A stretch of 64,000 bases of DNA from JAKJEP01 sp964580995 (GTDB taxonomy: Bacteria; Planctomycetota; Phycisphaerae; Sedimentisphaerales; SM23-30): assembly GCA_964580995.1 (NCBI GenBank), contig CAZOMV010000009.1:20566-84565 (forward strand). The letters are read 5' to 3'. The translations under genes and the position numbers were made by a program. The notes under the pieces are model-generated. The model worked only from the letters and a program-made list of their open reading frames with translations, searched no databases and was not told where the DNA came from. Of the stretch, positions 51,889 through 60,755 are shown one piece after another (position 1 is the stretch's first letter; each line of letters begins with the position of its first letter).

Positions 51889-54582
51889 ATGAAGATGAAA
51901 AGGTGTGTGCTGGTTCTTTTGATGGTTCTGTGCGGGGCGGTGTCAGCCGGGGCGATGGAAATCACCGCGGTTACGGTCTTCGGCTGTAACGGGGAGGGGA
52001 TCCAGGACGGACACTCGAAGTGGAATTCCGGGCCGGTGGATGGTCCCTGGGATTTGTTTTTCTACGAAGGCGATATCGCCAAAAACGCCGGGCAGGTCAA
52101 ATGGCTGAACGACCCGGGCAGCCGCCTGATTAAGATTTCTCCTGTAGAAGGCAGCGTGACCTACACCTTTCATTTTGACAGCGATTCGGAAGTGCATGCG
52201 TTCGGCCTGAATCTGTTCAGTGACGGCAGCGGCACGCCGATCCTGTCGGTTTTCGCCCCGGTGAGCAGGGACGCGGCGAAACCGGCGAAGTTCCAGGCCA
52301 ATCGGGCCGGCAATACCATGGGCTGGCCGATGAGCGATATACCGGGGGTGGGGACGCTGGTCTTTGAAGGGATCAATGGCTCCCTGTGGAATTATGAGGA
52401 GGCCACCAGCGGTCAAAAAGTGACGATTACCGATTTTAAGGTCTTTACCCCGGCCGCGGCGGGAAATCTGGATTGGGTCGGGCCGGGCGAAACCACCCCC
52501 AGCGGCCAGGCGGATTATGTCGGCCAGATTACGCTGAAGACCGAAAAGATTTCACCGGCGCCGCAGGACTGGCTGCTGTGGGCCAGCACGGTGGCGGAGA
52601 TCAAAATCGGATCGAATAATAAGGACGGGAAATGGCGGGAAAAATTTGACTATCAGAAAGCCAATCCGCCGTTTTCCTTTACGCTGGGCGGAAAATCTTC
52701 GAATGCGTTGCTGAAAGACTGGAAATTTAACGCCGAGCACAAAAAAGGGCAGCAGGGCCGGATCACCCATACTCTGACCTGGACCGACCCGGCGACGGGA
52801 CTGGAAGTGCGGTGGGAAGGTGTGGAATACCCCGATTTCAATACGATGGAATGGACGGTCTATCTAACCAATACCGGCAGCAAAGACACTCCGATGGTAG
52901 AAAACCTCAAGGCCCTGGATGCCGATTTCATCCGTAAGCCGGGGCAGGAATACCGCCTGCACCACTGGAGCGGGACGTTTGTGACGGCGGATGACTTTGC
53001 CACCAAAAGCACCGTGCTGGACGGCGGCAAAGAGATGAAATTCCTCCCCGCCGGCGGCCGCACGACCGGTGCGGAATGGCCCTACTATAATCTGGAAACC
53101 GGGGATGAGGGGATCATTATCGTGGTAAGCTGGGCCGGGCGATGGTATGCCGACTTCCAGCGGCAGGATACCATCGGCCTGAAGGTAACGGCTGGGCAGG
53201 AGACCACCCATTTCAAACTGCTGCCGGGCGAAATGATCCGCACCCCAATGATCGTGATGCAGTTCTGGAAAGGCGGCGACTGGATCGACGCCCAGAATAC
53301 CTGGCGGCAATGGATGGTGAAATACAACGTCCCGCGTCCGGGCGGCAAGCTGCCCCCCCTGCCGATGCTGGTGGCGTGCAGCTCGCACCAGTTCGCGGAG
53401 ATGACCAAGGCGAATGAGAAAAATCAGATCGAGTTTATCGACAGCTACCTGAACAAGGGCCTGAAGCTGGATTACTGGTGGATGGACGCCGGCTGGTACG
53501 TCGGGGCCGCCGAAAAAGGCTGGCCCTGGACGGGCACATGGGAGGTGGACCGCAGCCCGAACCGGTTCCCCAACGGCCTGCGGGCCATCAGCGACCATGC
53601 CCACAGCAAGGGCGTCAAGATCATCGTCTGGTTTGAGCCGGAACGGGTGGCCGGCGGAACCTGGCTGACGACGGAACATCCCGAATGGGTGATCGGCGGC
53701 GCCAACGGCGGCCTGTTGAACCTGGGCAATCCCGATACCCTGAAATGGGCCATCGAGCATTTTAACAAGCTCATCGACGACGAAGGGATCGACTTCTATC
53801 GTCAGGATTATAACATCGATCCGCTGAACCACTGGCGATCCAATGATACGGACGATCGTCAGGGAATCACCGAAAACAAATATGTCATGGGCTATCTGGC
53901 CTACTGGGACGGCCTGCTAGCCAAGCATCCGAATATGCTGATCGATTCCTGCGCCTCCGGCGGCCATCGCCTGGACCTGGAGACCATGCGGCGGGCCGTC
54001 ACCCTACTGCGGAGCGACTATCTAACCGAACCGGTCGGCCAGCAGGGGCATACCTATGGCCTGTCTTTCTGGCTGCCATACCACGGCACGGTGTACAATC
54101 CCCCGAACGCCGGCGGCTGGGGCTGGGGCGCCAATCAGGGCGAAAAATCCTACAGCCCCTATGTCCGGCGGAGCAATATGTGCCCCAGCGGCAATGCCGT
54201 CTTTGATTTCCGCGTGGAGGTCAACGACGCCCTGATCCAGAAGCTATACAAGGAATGGCTGGAAATCGGCAAGGATTATTTCGGCAACTACTATCCGCTG
54301 ACCCCCTACAACCTTTCGCCGGATGAATGGCTGGGCTGGCAGTTCCATGAACCCGCTAAGGGCGAAGGTTTCGTCCAGGCCTTCCGCCGGGACGGCTGTA
54401 TCTACAAATCGGCGGAACTGAAGCTGCGCGGTCTGGCCCCCCAGGCAACCTATCAGTTGAAAAACTACGATGAAAAAGACCTGATCCAGGCGTCCGGCGC
54501 AGACCTGATGGACCGCGGGATCCTGGTGGATATCCCGCAGCGCCCCGGCGCCGCCACGATCCGTTATGAAAAAGTGAAGTAG
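51889..54582 (+). CDS. GH36 alpha-galactosidase with a secreted-protein-type N-terminal module, paralogue 5
   Basis: The ATG at 51889 (897 residues) is 6 nt after GGAG; in-frame ATGs at 51877 and 51883 are less well placed. After a signal peptide (about 1-22) is a roughly 200-residue beta-rich module (through YVGQITLKTE) that resembles the second domain of the tagged protein at 37060 (M-G-W/Y-P, G-T/S-L-V-F, T-D-F-K/F-V). The GH36 part has YWWMDAGWYVGAAE, nucleophile Asp640 (FYRQDYNIDP), DSCASGGHRLDLE and acid/base Asp710 (LLRSDYLTEP). It is the last of the five paralogues and is followed by a strong terminator. Confidence 0.92.
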   Translation: MKMKRCVLVLLMVLCGAVSAGAMEITAVTVFGCNGEGIQDGHSKWNSGPVDGPWDLFFYEGDIAKNAGQVKWLNDPGSRLIKISPVEGSVTYTFHFDSDSEVHAFGLNLFSDGSGTPILSVFAPVSRDAAKPAKFQANRAGNTMGWPMSDIPGVGTLVFEGINGSLWNYEEATSGQKVTITDFKVFTPAAAGNLDWVGPGETTPSGQADYVGQITLKTEKISPAPQDWLLWASTVAEIKIGSNNKDGKWREKFDYQKANPPFSFTLGGKSSNALLKDWKFNAEHKKGQQGRITHTLTWTDPATGLEVRWEGVEYPDFNTMEWTVYLTNTGSKDTPMVENLKALDADFIRKPGQEYRLHHWSGTFVTADDFATKSTVLDGGKEMKFLPAGGRTTGAEWPYYNLETGDEGIIIVVSWAGRWYADFQRQDTIGLKVTAGQETTHFKLLPGEMIRTPMIVMQFWKGGDWIDAQNTWRQWMVKYNVPRPGGKLPPLPMLVACSSHQFAEMTKANEKNQIEFIDSYLNKGLKLDYWWMDAGWYVGAAEKGWPWTGTWEVDRSPNRFPNGLRAISDHAHSKGVKIIVWFEPERVAGGTWLTTEHPEWVIGGANGGLLNLGNPDTLKWAIEHFNKLIDDEGIDFYRQDYNIDPLNHWRSNDTDDRQGITENKYVMGYLAYWDGLLAKHPNMLIDSCASGGHRLDLETMRRAVTLLRSDYLTEPVGQQGHTYGLSFWLPYHGTVYNPPNAGGWGWGANQGEKSYSPYVRRSNMCPSGNAVFDFRVEVNDALIQKLYKEWLEIGKDYFGNYYPLTPYNLSPDEWLGWQFHEPAKGEGFVQAFRRDGCIYKSAELKLRGLAPQATYQLKNYDEKDLIQASGADLMDRGILVDIPQRPGAATIRYEKVK

Positions 54583-54643
54583 AACTGAATTGCCCTGCAA
54601 TGACCGCTTAACCGGTCAGCCGGGCAGCCGCCAGTGGACTGTT

Positions 54644-54677
54644 AAAGGGTTGGCATCTGTATGCCGGCCCTTTTTTT
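54644..54677 (+). terminator. Rho-independent terminator after GH36 paralogue 5
   Basis: AAAGGGTTGGCA pairs with TGCCGGCCCTTT (two G-U pairs) around TCTGTA, then TTTTTTT. It lies 62 bp past the stop codon. Confidence 0.9.
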
Positions 54678-54745
54678 GTGTCCGGAAATAATACCAGAAC
54701 CATCTTGCACACCCTGGGTATCAGAGTATAATATTTTGATAATTG

Positions 54746-54833
54746 ACGGAAACGCCAAAAGTCAATATCGACTTCCATAAACGGCTCTGGCGCCCCGATA
54801 ACAAGGGGACGACGAGCTTTTGACGCTGGCGTC
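54746..54833 (+). mobile_element. 88-bp MITE-like repeat, copy C
   Basis: Same orientation and ends as copy B. Exact 7-bp direct repeats ATAATTG flank it (54739-54745 and 54834-54840), different in sequence from those of copy B, as expected for independent insertions. It sits between the GH36 terminator and the PIG-L gene. Confidence 0.85.
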
Positions 54834-54883
54834 ATAATTGATGGATTTTCGAGATTTTTCTACCAGAACGAGGTGCAGAATAC

Positions 54884-55648
54884 ATGAAAAAAATCGCATT
54901 AAGTATAATGGCCCATCCGGACGATGCGGAATTCACCTGTGCCGGAACCCTGGCACTCCTCCACCAAAAAGGCTGGGAGATCCATATCGCCACCGCCACC
55001 GCCGGCGATTGCGGCACGGTGGAATATAATGCCGAGGAGATCAGCCGCATCCGCCGGGCGGAGGCGACCCAGGGAGCCAAAGTACTGAACGGCAGCTACC
55101 ATTGTCTGGAATGCCAGGATGTGTTTATCACATATGACAAGCCCACCCTGCGGAAGGCCATCGAGCTGGTGCGGCGGGTGAAGCCAACGCTGGTCTTCAC
55201 CCTCAGCCCCTCCGACTACATGATCGACCACGAGATCGCCAGCCACCTGGCCCAGACCGCCTGTTTCGCCTGCGGGATCCCGAACATCCCCTTTGACGGC
55301 GTGCAACCCTTTGAGCCGGTCCCCTACCTGTATTACGCCGACCCGCTGGAGGGCAAGGACAAATTCGGAAAAATCATCGAGCCTTCGACCCTGGTCAATA
55401 TCACCGGCGTCATCGAAACCAAGGAAAAGATGCTCTGCTGCCACGAAAGCCAGCGGAACTGGCTGCGGGTCCACCACGGCATGGATGAATATGTCCATTC
55501 GATGAAAGACTTCGGCCGCAGCCGTGGCCAGAAGTTCCCCTGCGAATACGCCGAAGGGTTCCGCCAGCATCTGGGGCACGGCTACCCGCATGACAACATC
55601 CTCAAACAAGAACTGGGCGATCTGGTTCACGAAAGAAGGGAGTTTTAA
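54884..55648 (+). CDS. PIG-L/LmbE family deacetylase
   Basis: The 254-residue cytoplasmic enzyme opens with SIMAHPDDAEFTCAGTL, the AHPDD zinc motif of the family (His11, Asp13, Asp14), and has the second metal segment SDYMIDHEIASHL with His116. LmbE-type enzymes remove the acetyl group from N-acetylglucosamine derivatives. It has a GAGG ribosome site and is followed after 2 bp by a NagB-like gene, an arrangement that suggests deacetylation followed by deamination of an amino sugar. Confidence 0.92.
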   Translation: MKKIALSIMAHPDDAEFTCAGTLALLHQKGWEIHIATATAGDCGTVEYNAEEISRIRRAEATQGAKVLNGSYHCLECQDVFITYDKPTLRKAIELVRRVKPTLVFTLSPSDYMIDHEIASHLAQTACFACGIPNIPFDGVQPFEPVPYLYYADPLEGKDKFGKIIEPSTLVNITGVIETKEKMLCCHESQRNWLRVHHGMDEYVHSMKDFGRSRGQKFPCEYAEGFRQHLGHGYPHDNILKQELGDLVHERREF

Positions 55649-55650
55649 CG

Positions 55651-56580
55651 ATGCCACGAAAAATCAGTATGCTCGCCCCCGCCTGGTGGGATTACACCAC
55701 ACTCGACGATGAAATTCTAAACGACGCCGCCCAGCTAACCCCCAAGGATATGCTGGCCCTCTCGCGGGAAGGCTTCCAGGTCAAGTTCTACGATACCCTG
55801 GAGGATTTCTACCTCGCGGAGGCCCTCGAATACATCACCGCCTGGCAGCAGGCAACCCCGGACAATCCGGTAGGGATCTGCGGGCCGATCGGGCCGACGG
55901 AACAATTGCCCCTGGTGGCCCGTCTGGTGAACGAACTGGGCCTGAACCTGCAAAACGCCCATTTCTGGGGGATGGACGAATGGTTCATAAACGACCGGGA
56001 AGCCGACGAGAACCATCCGCTCTCGTTTGCCAAAGCGGACCGCCAGCTTTGTTTCAACCGCATCAAAAAGCCTCTCCGGATGCCGGAAAAAAACCTCCAT
56101 TTCCCCAAGGCGGACCTGAAACCATACATCCAAAGCTGGGCAGGCATCCGCTGTGCCGTGATACAGGGAGGCCAGGGCGAGATCAAGCACTGGGCCTTCA
56201 ACGACCCGCTGAAACGCGAAGGCAAATATAAAGATCAGCCCCCCACCCCAGCCGAATACCGCCAGCTCTCCACCCGTGTGGTTGATTTACATCCGGTTAC
56301 CCTGATCCAAAACGCCCGCACCAGCGGCGGCGGCGTGGTGACCGGCGTCCCGACCCGGGCGATCACCGTCGGGCCGGTCCAGACCTGGCAGGCGGAAAAA
56401 GTCTCCATCTGGCAGGCCGGCACCCACGACAACCCCTTCGGTATGCGGCTGACCACCCTGATGATCGGCAAAAAAATCCCCGATGCGGCGGTGCCGATGT
56501 CCCTGCTGGCCGACCACCCCAACGTGCAGTTCAATTTCTACCGCCCCGGCCTCGGCTCCTGCCAGGCGGAAATGCACTGA
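55651..56580 (+). CDS. Glucosamine-6-phosphate deaminase (NagB)-like protein
   Basis: This 309-residue protein has the NagB/6-phosphogluconolactonase fold order: GICGPIGPTEQLPLVARLV (phosphate-binding region), HFWGMDEWF with the Asp-Glu pair, and EIKHWAFNDP, where NagB has G-H-I-A-F-N-E-P with its catalytic His. The phosphate-binding G-x-G stretch and the Glu of AFNEP are altered (Asp here), so the substrate may differ from glucosamine 6-phosphate. It is translationally adjacent to the PIG-L deacetylase with a GAAGGGAG ribosome site. Confidence 0.85.
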   Translation: MPRKISMLAPAWWDYTTLDDEILNDAAQLTPKDMLALSREGFQVKFYDTLEDFYLAEALEYITAWQQATPDNPVGICGPIGPTEQLPLVARLVNELGLNLQNAHFWGMDEWFINDREADENHPLSFAKADRQLCFNRIKKPLRMPEKNLHFPKADLKPYIQSWAGIRCAVIQGGQGEIKHWAFNDPLKREGKYKDQPPTPAEYRQLSTRVVDLHPVTLIQNARTSGGGVVTGVPTRAITVGPVQTWQAEKVSIWQAGTHDNPFGMRLTTLMIGKKIPDAAVPMSLLADHPNVQFNFYRPGLGSCQAEMH

Positions 56581-56599
56581 CAGGCAACAGGAATTCTTT

Positions 56600-57352
56600 A
56601 TGAAGCCTATTTTCTCCTGGCAAATTCTGCTGGCGTTCCTTCTGATTATTCTATCCGCATTTTTTTATTGTATCCATTATTGGATCTTTCGAGATATACA
56701 CCATATCTTCCTGTATCTGATCGGCGATATCGCCTTCCTGTTCGTGGATGTCCTCATCGTCATGCTGGTCCTGCATCGCCTGCTGGAATACCGGGAGAAA
56801 CAGTCCGTTCTGAAAAAACTCAATATGGTCATCGGCACGTTTTTCAGCGAAGTGGGCACCGACCTGCTGCAAAAATGTTCCCAGTTTGACCCGGAAATCG
56901 AAACCCTTGACCGGCAACTGATCGTAACCAAAAACTGGTCCGAAAAAGACTTTGCCCAGGCCCGCAAAGCCATACAGGCCCACCCCCGCCCCGTCAGCAG
57001 TAAAAAGGGAAACCTCAAGGAATTGAAAATCTTCCTGGTAGGAAAAAGACCCTTCCTGCTGGTCCTGCTGGAAAATCCCAATCTGCTGGAACACGAATCG
57101 TTCACCAACCTGCTTTGGGCGGTCTTCCACCTGACCGATGAGCTGGCCCACCGCCCGGAGGTTTCCCAACTGCCGGACGCGGACTACGAACACATCTCCG
57201 GCGACATCAAACGGGCCTATCAGCATCTCATCCTCCAGTGGCTGGATTATATGCAGCACCTCAAACGCGATTATCCCTACCTCTTTTCCCTGGCCATGCG
57301 GACCAATCCCTTTGATCGAAATACAACCGTGGAGATTCAGGATAACTCCTAG
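56600..57352 (+). CDS. Hypothetical membrane protein, two N-terminal helices
   Basis: The ATG at 56600 (250 residues) follows AGGAATT; a longer frame into the NagB gene is not supported. Two hydrophobic helices (about 7-27 and 37-60) are followed by a long cytoplasmic helical region with charged coiled-coil-like stretches (LLEYREKQSVLKKLNMVIGT, HISGDIKRAYQHLILQWLDY). I recognise no catalytic motif or family. It lies 19 bp after the NagB-like gene and may belong to the same transcript, but its role is unknown. Confidence 0.75.
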   Translation: MKPIFSWQILLAFLLIILSAFFYCIHYWIFRDIHHIFLYLIGDIAFLFVDVLIVMLVLHRLLEYREKQSVLKKLNMVIGTFFSEVGTDLLQKCSQFDPEIETLDRQLIVTKNWSEKDFAQARKAIQAHPRPVSSKKGNLKELKIFLVGKRPFLLVLLENPNLLEHESFTNLLWAVFHLTDELAHRPEVSQLPDADYEHISGDIKRAYQHLILQWLDYMQHLKRDYPYLFSLAMRTNPFDRNTTVEIQDNS

Positions 57353-57624
57353 CAGGCACGGGCAGACACAGCCTGCGGCAAAATCGCCGGGCTCATTTTA
57401 CTCTTGCGACGCTTCCGCTAGGCGCTGCATGGAAGGCCAGAAACGCAGCCCAGAGCCGCTGGAAGCGGGAGGATTGACCGCCTGAAAGCCGCCGGCGAAA
57501 TCCTCTTCACGGGGGGAAACCGGTGTTCCATGCGACCGAGCCGGGCTTTTCCCCCCGATTCAACGGCAAACCCGCCAACCCGCGAGGCGGTGGGTGGACC
57601 GAGAGGCCCTTGCCGACGCGAAAC
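57353..57624. repeat. Intergenic repeat modules (two families)
   Basis: Two modules repeat elsewhere in the window. 57357-57431 is an inverted copy of 61424-61496, sharing GCAGCGCC(T/C)AGCGGAAGCGTC and GCCGCAGGC(T/C)GTGTCTGCC when compared in one orientation. 57441-57533 matches 61766-61857 (AAACGCAGC, GCGGGAGGATT, AAGCCGCCGGC, AATCCTCTTCACGGGGGGAA blocks), and its end also recurs at 62107-62132. No protein-coding frame is conserved between copies. Confidence 0.7.
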
Positions 57625-58476
57625 CTACTTCAACCGTATAGACCCAAAACTGGTCGTTAAAACCAGTTTCCCCTTCCCCTGCCCGATTTGCCCGGAAAAA
57701 GAGTCCTCTTTGATTTCCCCCTGCACGGTTATGGGCAGTTCCGTCTTGATATTGCCGAAGCTGGTCCCCATACAGACCTGCCCGGAAAAACCAGGGGCCA
57801 CTCGAAAATCAATATCCCCATACGAAGTGTTAATATCCGCCTGAAGCTCGGCCACGGTGGCCTCCGAGCAGTCAATCTGGATCGGGCCGAAGCTGGATTT
57901 CACGTTGAGCGCGGTGGGTGTGATATTCTTACAGGCAACCTTTCCATACGAGGTATCGAGCCGGATCGCCCCCGTCAGGTCTTCAGCCGTAATGGCATCG
58001 AAACTGGTATGCGCCTCCACATCGCCGCGAATCCGGGCCAGCGTAATCTTGCCAAAGGAAGACTGGCAGTTGACCTGCATGGTGCTGGGCAGGGTAATTT
58101 CAAAGCTGGCAAAAACCGCCTCGTTGTTATGCAGGCCCGGCTTATCAATATAAACCTTCAGCTTTTCCCCGTCAGGCTCCAGCTTCAACCGGGCCTCCCC
58201 CAGGATCTCTTGTGCCCGCTCAGCACTGCAAGCCTGCGCGGTGATCTTGGCGACGACCTCACAGCGGTCCGTCTCCTCCCCGCCAACAGTTATGCTCCCA
58301 AAGCTGGTGTCGGCAAACAGCTCCGTCAGTGCCGCGGTTGGCACCGATTGCCTTTCTTCCTTTTCCGCCTTGTCTTGCTGCCTGCAGCAACTAATAGTAA
58401 TACAGCCGCCTCCCACCACCACGATCAGACCCAACAAACCACCCAGCAACCGATTAACCAAAACTCGCCTTTTCAT
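57625..58476 (-). CDS. DUF4097-type beta-helix repeat protein with a membrane anchor
   Basis: The 283-residue product has a short N-terminal anchor (about 10-30) ending in a Cys-rich GGCITISCC, so it may be a lipoprotein. The rest is a solenoid of about eight repeats built on S-F-G or S-Y-G turns: TSFGSI, SSFGKI, TSFDAI, TSYGKV, SSFGPI, TSYGDI, TSFGNI and TSFGSI. This matches the DUF4097/putative auto-transporter adhesin head-GIN-like fold, a right-handed parallel beta structure. Function is unknown; an envelope or surface role is likely. It is isolated between repeat-rich gaps. Confidence 0.8.
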   Translation of the reverse strand: MKRRVLVNRLLGGLLGLIVVVGGGCITISCCRQQDKAEKEERQSVPTAALTELFADTSFGSITVGGEETDRCEVVAKITAQACSAERAQEILGEARLKLEPDGEKLKVYIDKPGLHNNEAVFASFEITLPSTMQVNCQSSFGKITLARIRGDVEAHTSFDAITAEDLTGAIRLDTSYGKVACKNITPTALNVKSSFGPIQIDCSEATVAELQADINTSYGDIDFRVAPGFSGQVCMGTSFGNIKTELPITVQGEIKEDSFSGQIGQGKGKLVLTTSFGSIRLK

Positions 58477-58770
58477 TTAACCACTCCTGTAATTCGTAAT
58501 TTGTAATTCATAATTTTCTTTTATTGTCCGCAGATAAACGCCGATGAACGCAGACAAGACATTAACTTTCCGTTTCCTCCTCTGCCATAGCTTCCAGTGA
58601 TAACGGTTCGATACCAGGCAGGACCTTGCAGACAACCAGTCCTTCAATAGAACCATACATTCCGTTACATTCTCTAGCACCACCGCAACCTGCTTTTCCT
58701 TTTTGCTCAAGATTCGAACACGAGAATTAAAAGATGTTTTGAGCAGAATTTCTCTATTTTTATCTTTACA
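58477..58770 (-). pseudogene. Possible decayed gene fragment in a repeat-rich gap
   Basis: A short minus-strand reading segment without a ribosome site contains SKKEKQVAVVLENVTE, and a shifted frame continues with GSIEGLVVCKVLPGIEPLSL and stops at EEETES. The frame change and missing start suggest a remnant. The left end is the AT-rich AATTCGTAATTTGTAATT word plus a GTCCGCAGATAAACGCCGAT segment of the type repeated in the 61.3-62.4 kb gap. No family is recognised. Confidence 0.3.
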
Positions 58771-58803
58771 AGGAACGCTCTATCATTTTAACTTTTTGAA
58801 AAA

Positions 58804-59697
58804 TCATCTTTCCAAGATTCCTTCTGATTTTACTAAATTGGTACAGACTAATATCTGAGTCAATTCCCGAACACGTTGATAATGAAATAAATGAACTATT
58901 CTCGTTTTTATCCACAGAAGTGTTATCAGTAAAAGTCCTTGTACCACTCCGATAATAGCATAGGATGACCTTGTGCCACACCATTGCAATTCATTATAGT
59001 ATATTCCAACTATAGCTAGAATACATATACCTAAAGACACAGTAGAAAATATGGTGAAAATTCCTGCCACTTGCCATACACCAAAAAGCAACCGGATGTG
59101 AGCTTCATTAGATTCTATTACACCAGATAAAAGTGGTGATTTATTTAGTACATCCACTTTGTACTTATTGATTATAGCTTTTGACCTCTGTGGTGATTTA
59201 TTTGTATCTGATGGGTCACCCCAGATAACAAGTGCAGCTTGTTCTTCCAATCCTCTTGATTCCAAGTAGCTTTTTGTATGCAAATATGGATATCTGCCAT
59301 ATTTATCATTAGGATAATAGGGCCAGTTATCATTTTTGGTAGCGTCCTCTTGTAGTGTCGCATGTTCTTTAGACATGATTTTCCATACATGTTGTGCACT
59401 CTTTCTGTCTAAATGATCTATGTCACCTAACCGAAGAACATAACCCAACACATATGAAACAATTAGGACTAGAATTACTATCAACTTTTTATCCAGCTCA
59501 CACACGCCAATAATGGAATACCACTCAAAACAGGGCCAAATATCTGGAAGAATATTATTCAAATGGATACAAACACTAAAAAGAGGAATGACTATACATA
59601 CAATTGACAGCGTCACAAACAAGAATCCGGGGACAATAATTCCAATTATATTTACAATTCCCAAACTCAATATACGTAATACTTCACTGAAATTCAT
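58804..59697 (-). CDS. Hypothetical multi-helix membrane protein (accessory island)
   Basis: The ATG at 59697 (297 residues) has an excellent AAAGGAG ribosome site; the frame to 59739 is not needed. Hydrophobic helices lie at about 10-40, 65-90 and, after a roughly 110-residue polar domain, at about 205-235 and 245-265. The polar middle contains DHLDRKSAQHVWKIMSKEH and many Tyr/Asn/Lys residues. The region is AT-rich compared with its neighbours. I recognise no family. Next to a nuclease gene, it could be the membrane part of a defence-like pair, which is inference. Confidence 0.7.
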   Translation of the reverse strand: MNFSEVLRILSLGIVNIIGIIVPGFLFVTLSIVCIVIPLFSVCIHLNNILPDIWPCFEWYSIIGVCELDKKLIVILVLIVSYVLGYVLRLGDIDHLDRKSAQHVWKIMSKEHATLQEDATKNDNWPYYPNDKYGRYPYLHTKSYLESRGLEEQAALVIWGDPSDTNKSPQRSKAIINKYKVDVLNKSPLLSGVIESNEAHIRLLFGVWQVAGIFTIFSTVSLGICILAIVGIYYNELQWCGTRSSYAIIGVVQGLLLITLLWIKTRIVHLFHYQRVRELTQILVCTNLVKSEGILER

Positions 59698-59879
59698 GTT
59701 TAACTCCTTTCCTGAATCGGCAATTACCCATGGATTCAATGGGACAAGTGTTTGTTAATGTGTAAGTCTTCTGTTATCCATTTCAATCCAAGTTTTGAAA
59801 CATTCCATCACTCAAACGAAGATTTTAATAAATCCTATAATTTGAATGAACCAGTTTGAATAATTATTCAATCTTTACA

Positions 59880-60755
59880 TTATAAACCTGTAGGTACTAT
59901 TATAACTTGTACTGTTATATTACCTTCAGTACGGTTAAGGTCGTGTTCGATCCCTTTTGGATTCATAATTTTTCCTTCAGGGTCATAAACAAAACATATA
60001 AGTAACTTACAATCAGGATGATTTCGATATTTCTCAATATCAATAATAAGTTGTTCTCCGATTTCCTTAGCACCAAGCCCATTTCTTGTTTTCTTGACTT
60101 CAATAACAATCTGCTCATTCTTTAAAAGAAAGTCCATTCTGCTTGAGCTTCCTGCATAGCTGGGAGTCCATTCTTCGGGGCGAATATCGTCAAAATCTAT
60201 AAGAAGAAAGGCGTGAAGTAAATCCTGCACATCATATTCATCTTCTATGTTTATTGCTTGACGGTGATCATGCCGATTTCGTAATTGCCTTACAACCAGA
60301 TGAAATTTTTTAAATACTTTTTCAAGCCGTGCGACGCAACTTTCGGCCACATTGGATTGTGAGACAGGTACGCACGCTTCGATATCGTTAAATTTCTCTT
60401 CTAATGTCTCTCTTAGTGATTCTAGTTTTGTTATTGTATTGTCAATCCCCTTTTTATAACCCTGCTGAACTTCAGATATTGGATATTGTTTACCCATTAT
60501 AAGTGGAAGTGTATCAAGCGACCATATAGCATAATTCCTATATTCCACTGTGTCATGCCCGAAGATATCAGCTAATGTCTGGTTGATTTTATTTTCAAGT
60601 GCATGTGCTTTTGCATCGGAGTGTTCGGTTATGAGCACAACATCAAATGCTCTGAGTTCATCGATTCGACGTTCTATTTTTTGAATCGCGTTTTTTAACT
60701 CATTCGGTGATAAAATCTTTGATTCCGGTATTTTTCCTGGGATTTTCTTTACCAT
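59880..60755 (-). CDS. Standalone PD-(D/E)XK nuclease-fold protein (DpnII/MboI-like domain)
   Basis: The 291-residue protein has an N-terminal helical region (about 15-165; IEKKIQKIERRIDEL-type coiled coil and LRNRHDHRQAINIEDEYDVQ) and a C-terminal nuclease domain. The catalytic triad is visible: Asp208 in SSRMDFLL, Glu219 and Lys221 in IVIEVKKTR. The order resembles the REase_DpnII-MboI type of domain found in defence-associated proteins. No methyltransferase or specificity subunit is beside it. The gene is AT-rich and lies 182 bp from the membrane protein in the same orientation. Confidence 0.82.
   Translation of the reverse strand: MVKKIPGKIPESKILSPNELKNAIQKIERRIDELRAFDVVLITEHSDAKAHALENKINQTLADIFGHDTVEYRNYAIWSLDTLPLIMGKQYPISEVQQGYKKGIDNTITKLESLRETLEEKFNDIEACVPVSQSNVAESCVARLEKVFKKFHLVVRQLRNRHDHRQAINIEDEYDVQDLLHAFLLIDFDDIRPEEWTPSYAGSSSRMDFLLKNEQIVIEVKKTRNGLGAKEIGEQLIIDIEKYRNHPDCKLLICFVYDPEGKIMNPKGIEHDLNRTEGNITVQVIIVPTGL

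Noticed and set aside
57441..57533. Riboswitch or structured RNA (cobalamin-like) in the repeat module
   Set aside because: The GGGGGGAAACCGG block looked suggestive, but other cobalamin elements are absent and the copies lie away from gene starts.
58477..58710. Minus-strand 77-residue ORF as a real gene
   Set aside because: The C-terminal part is a translation of repeat words and the frame appears broken; kept only as a possible decayed fragment.
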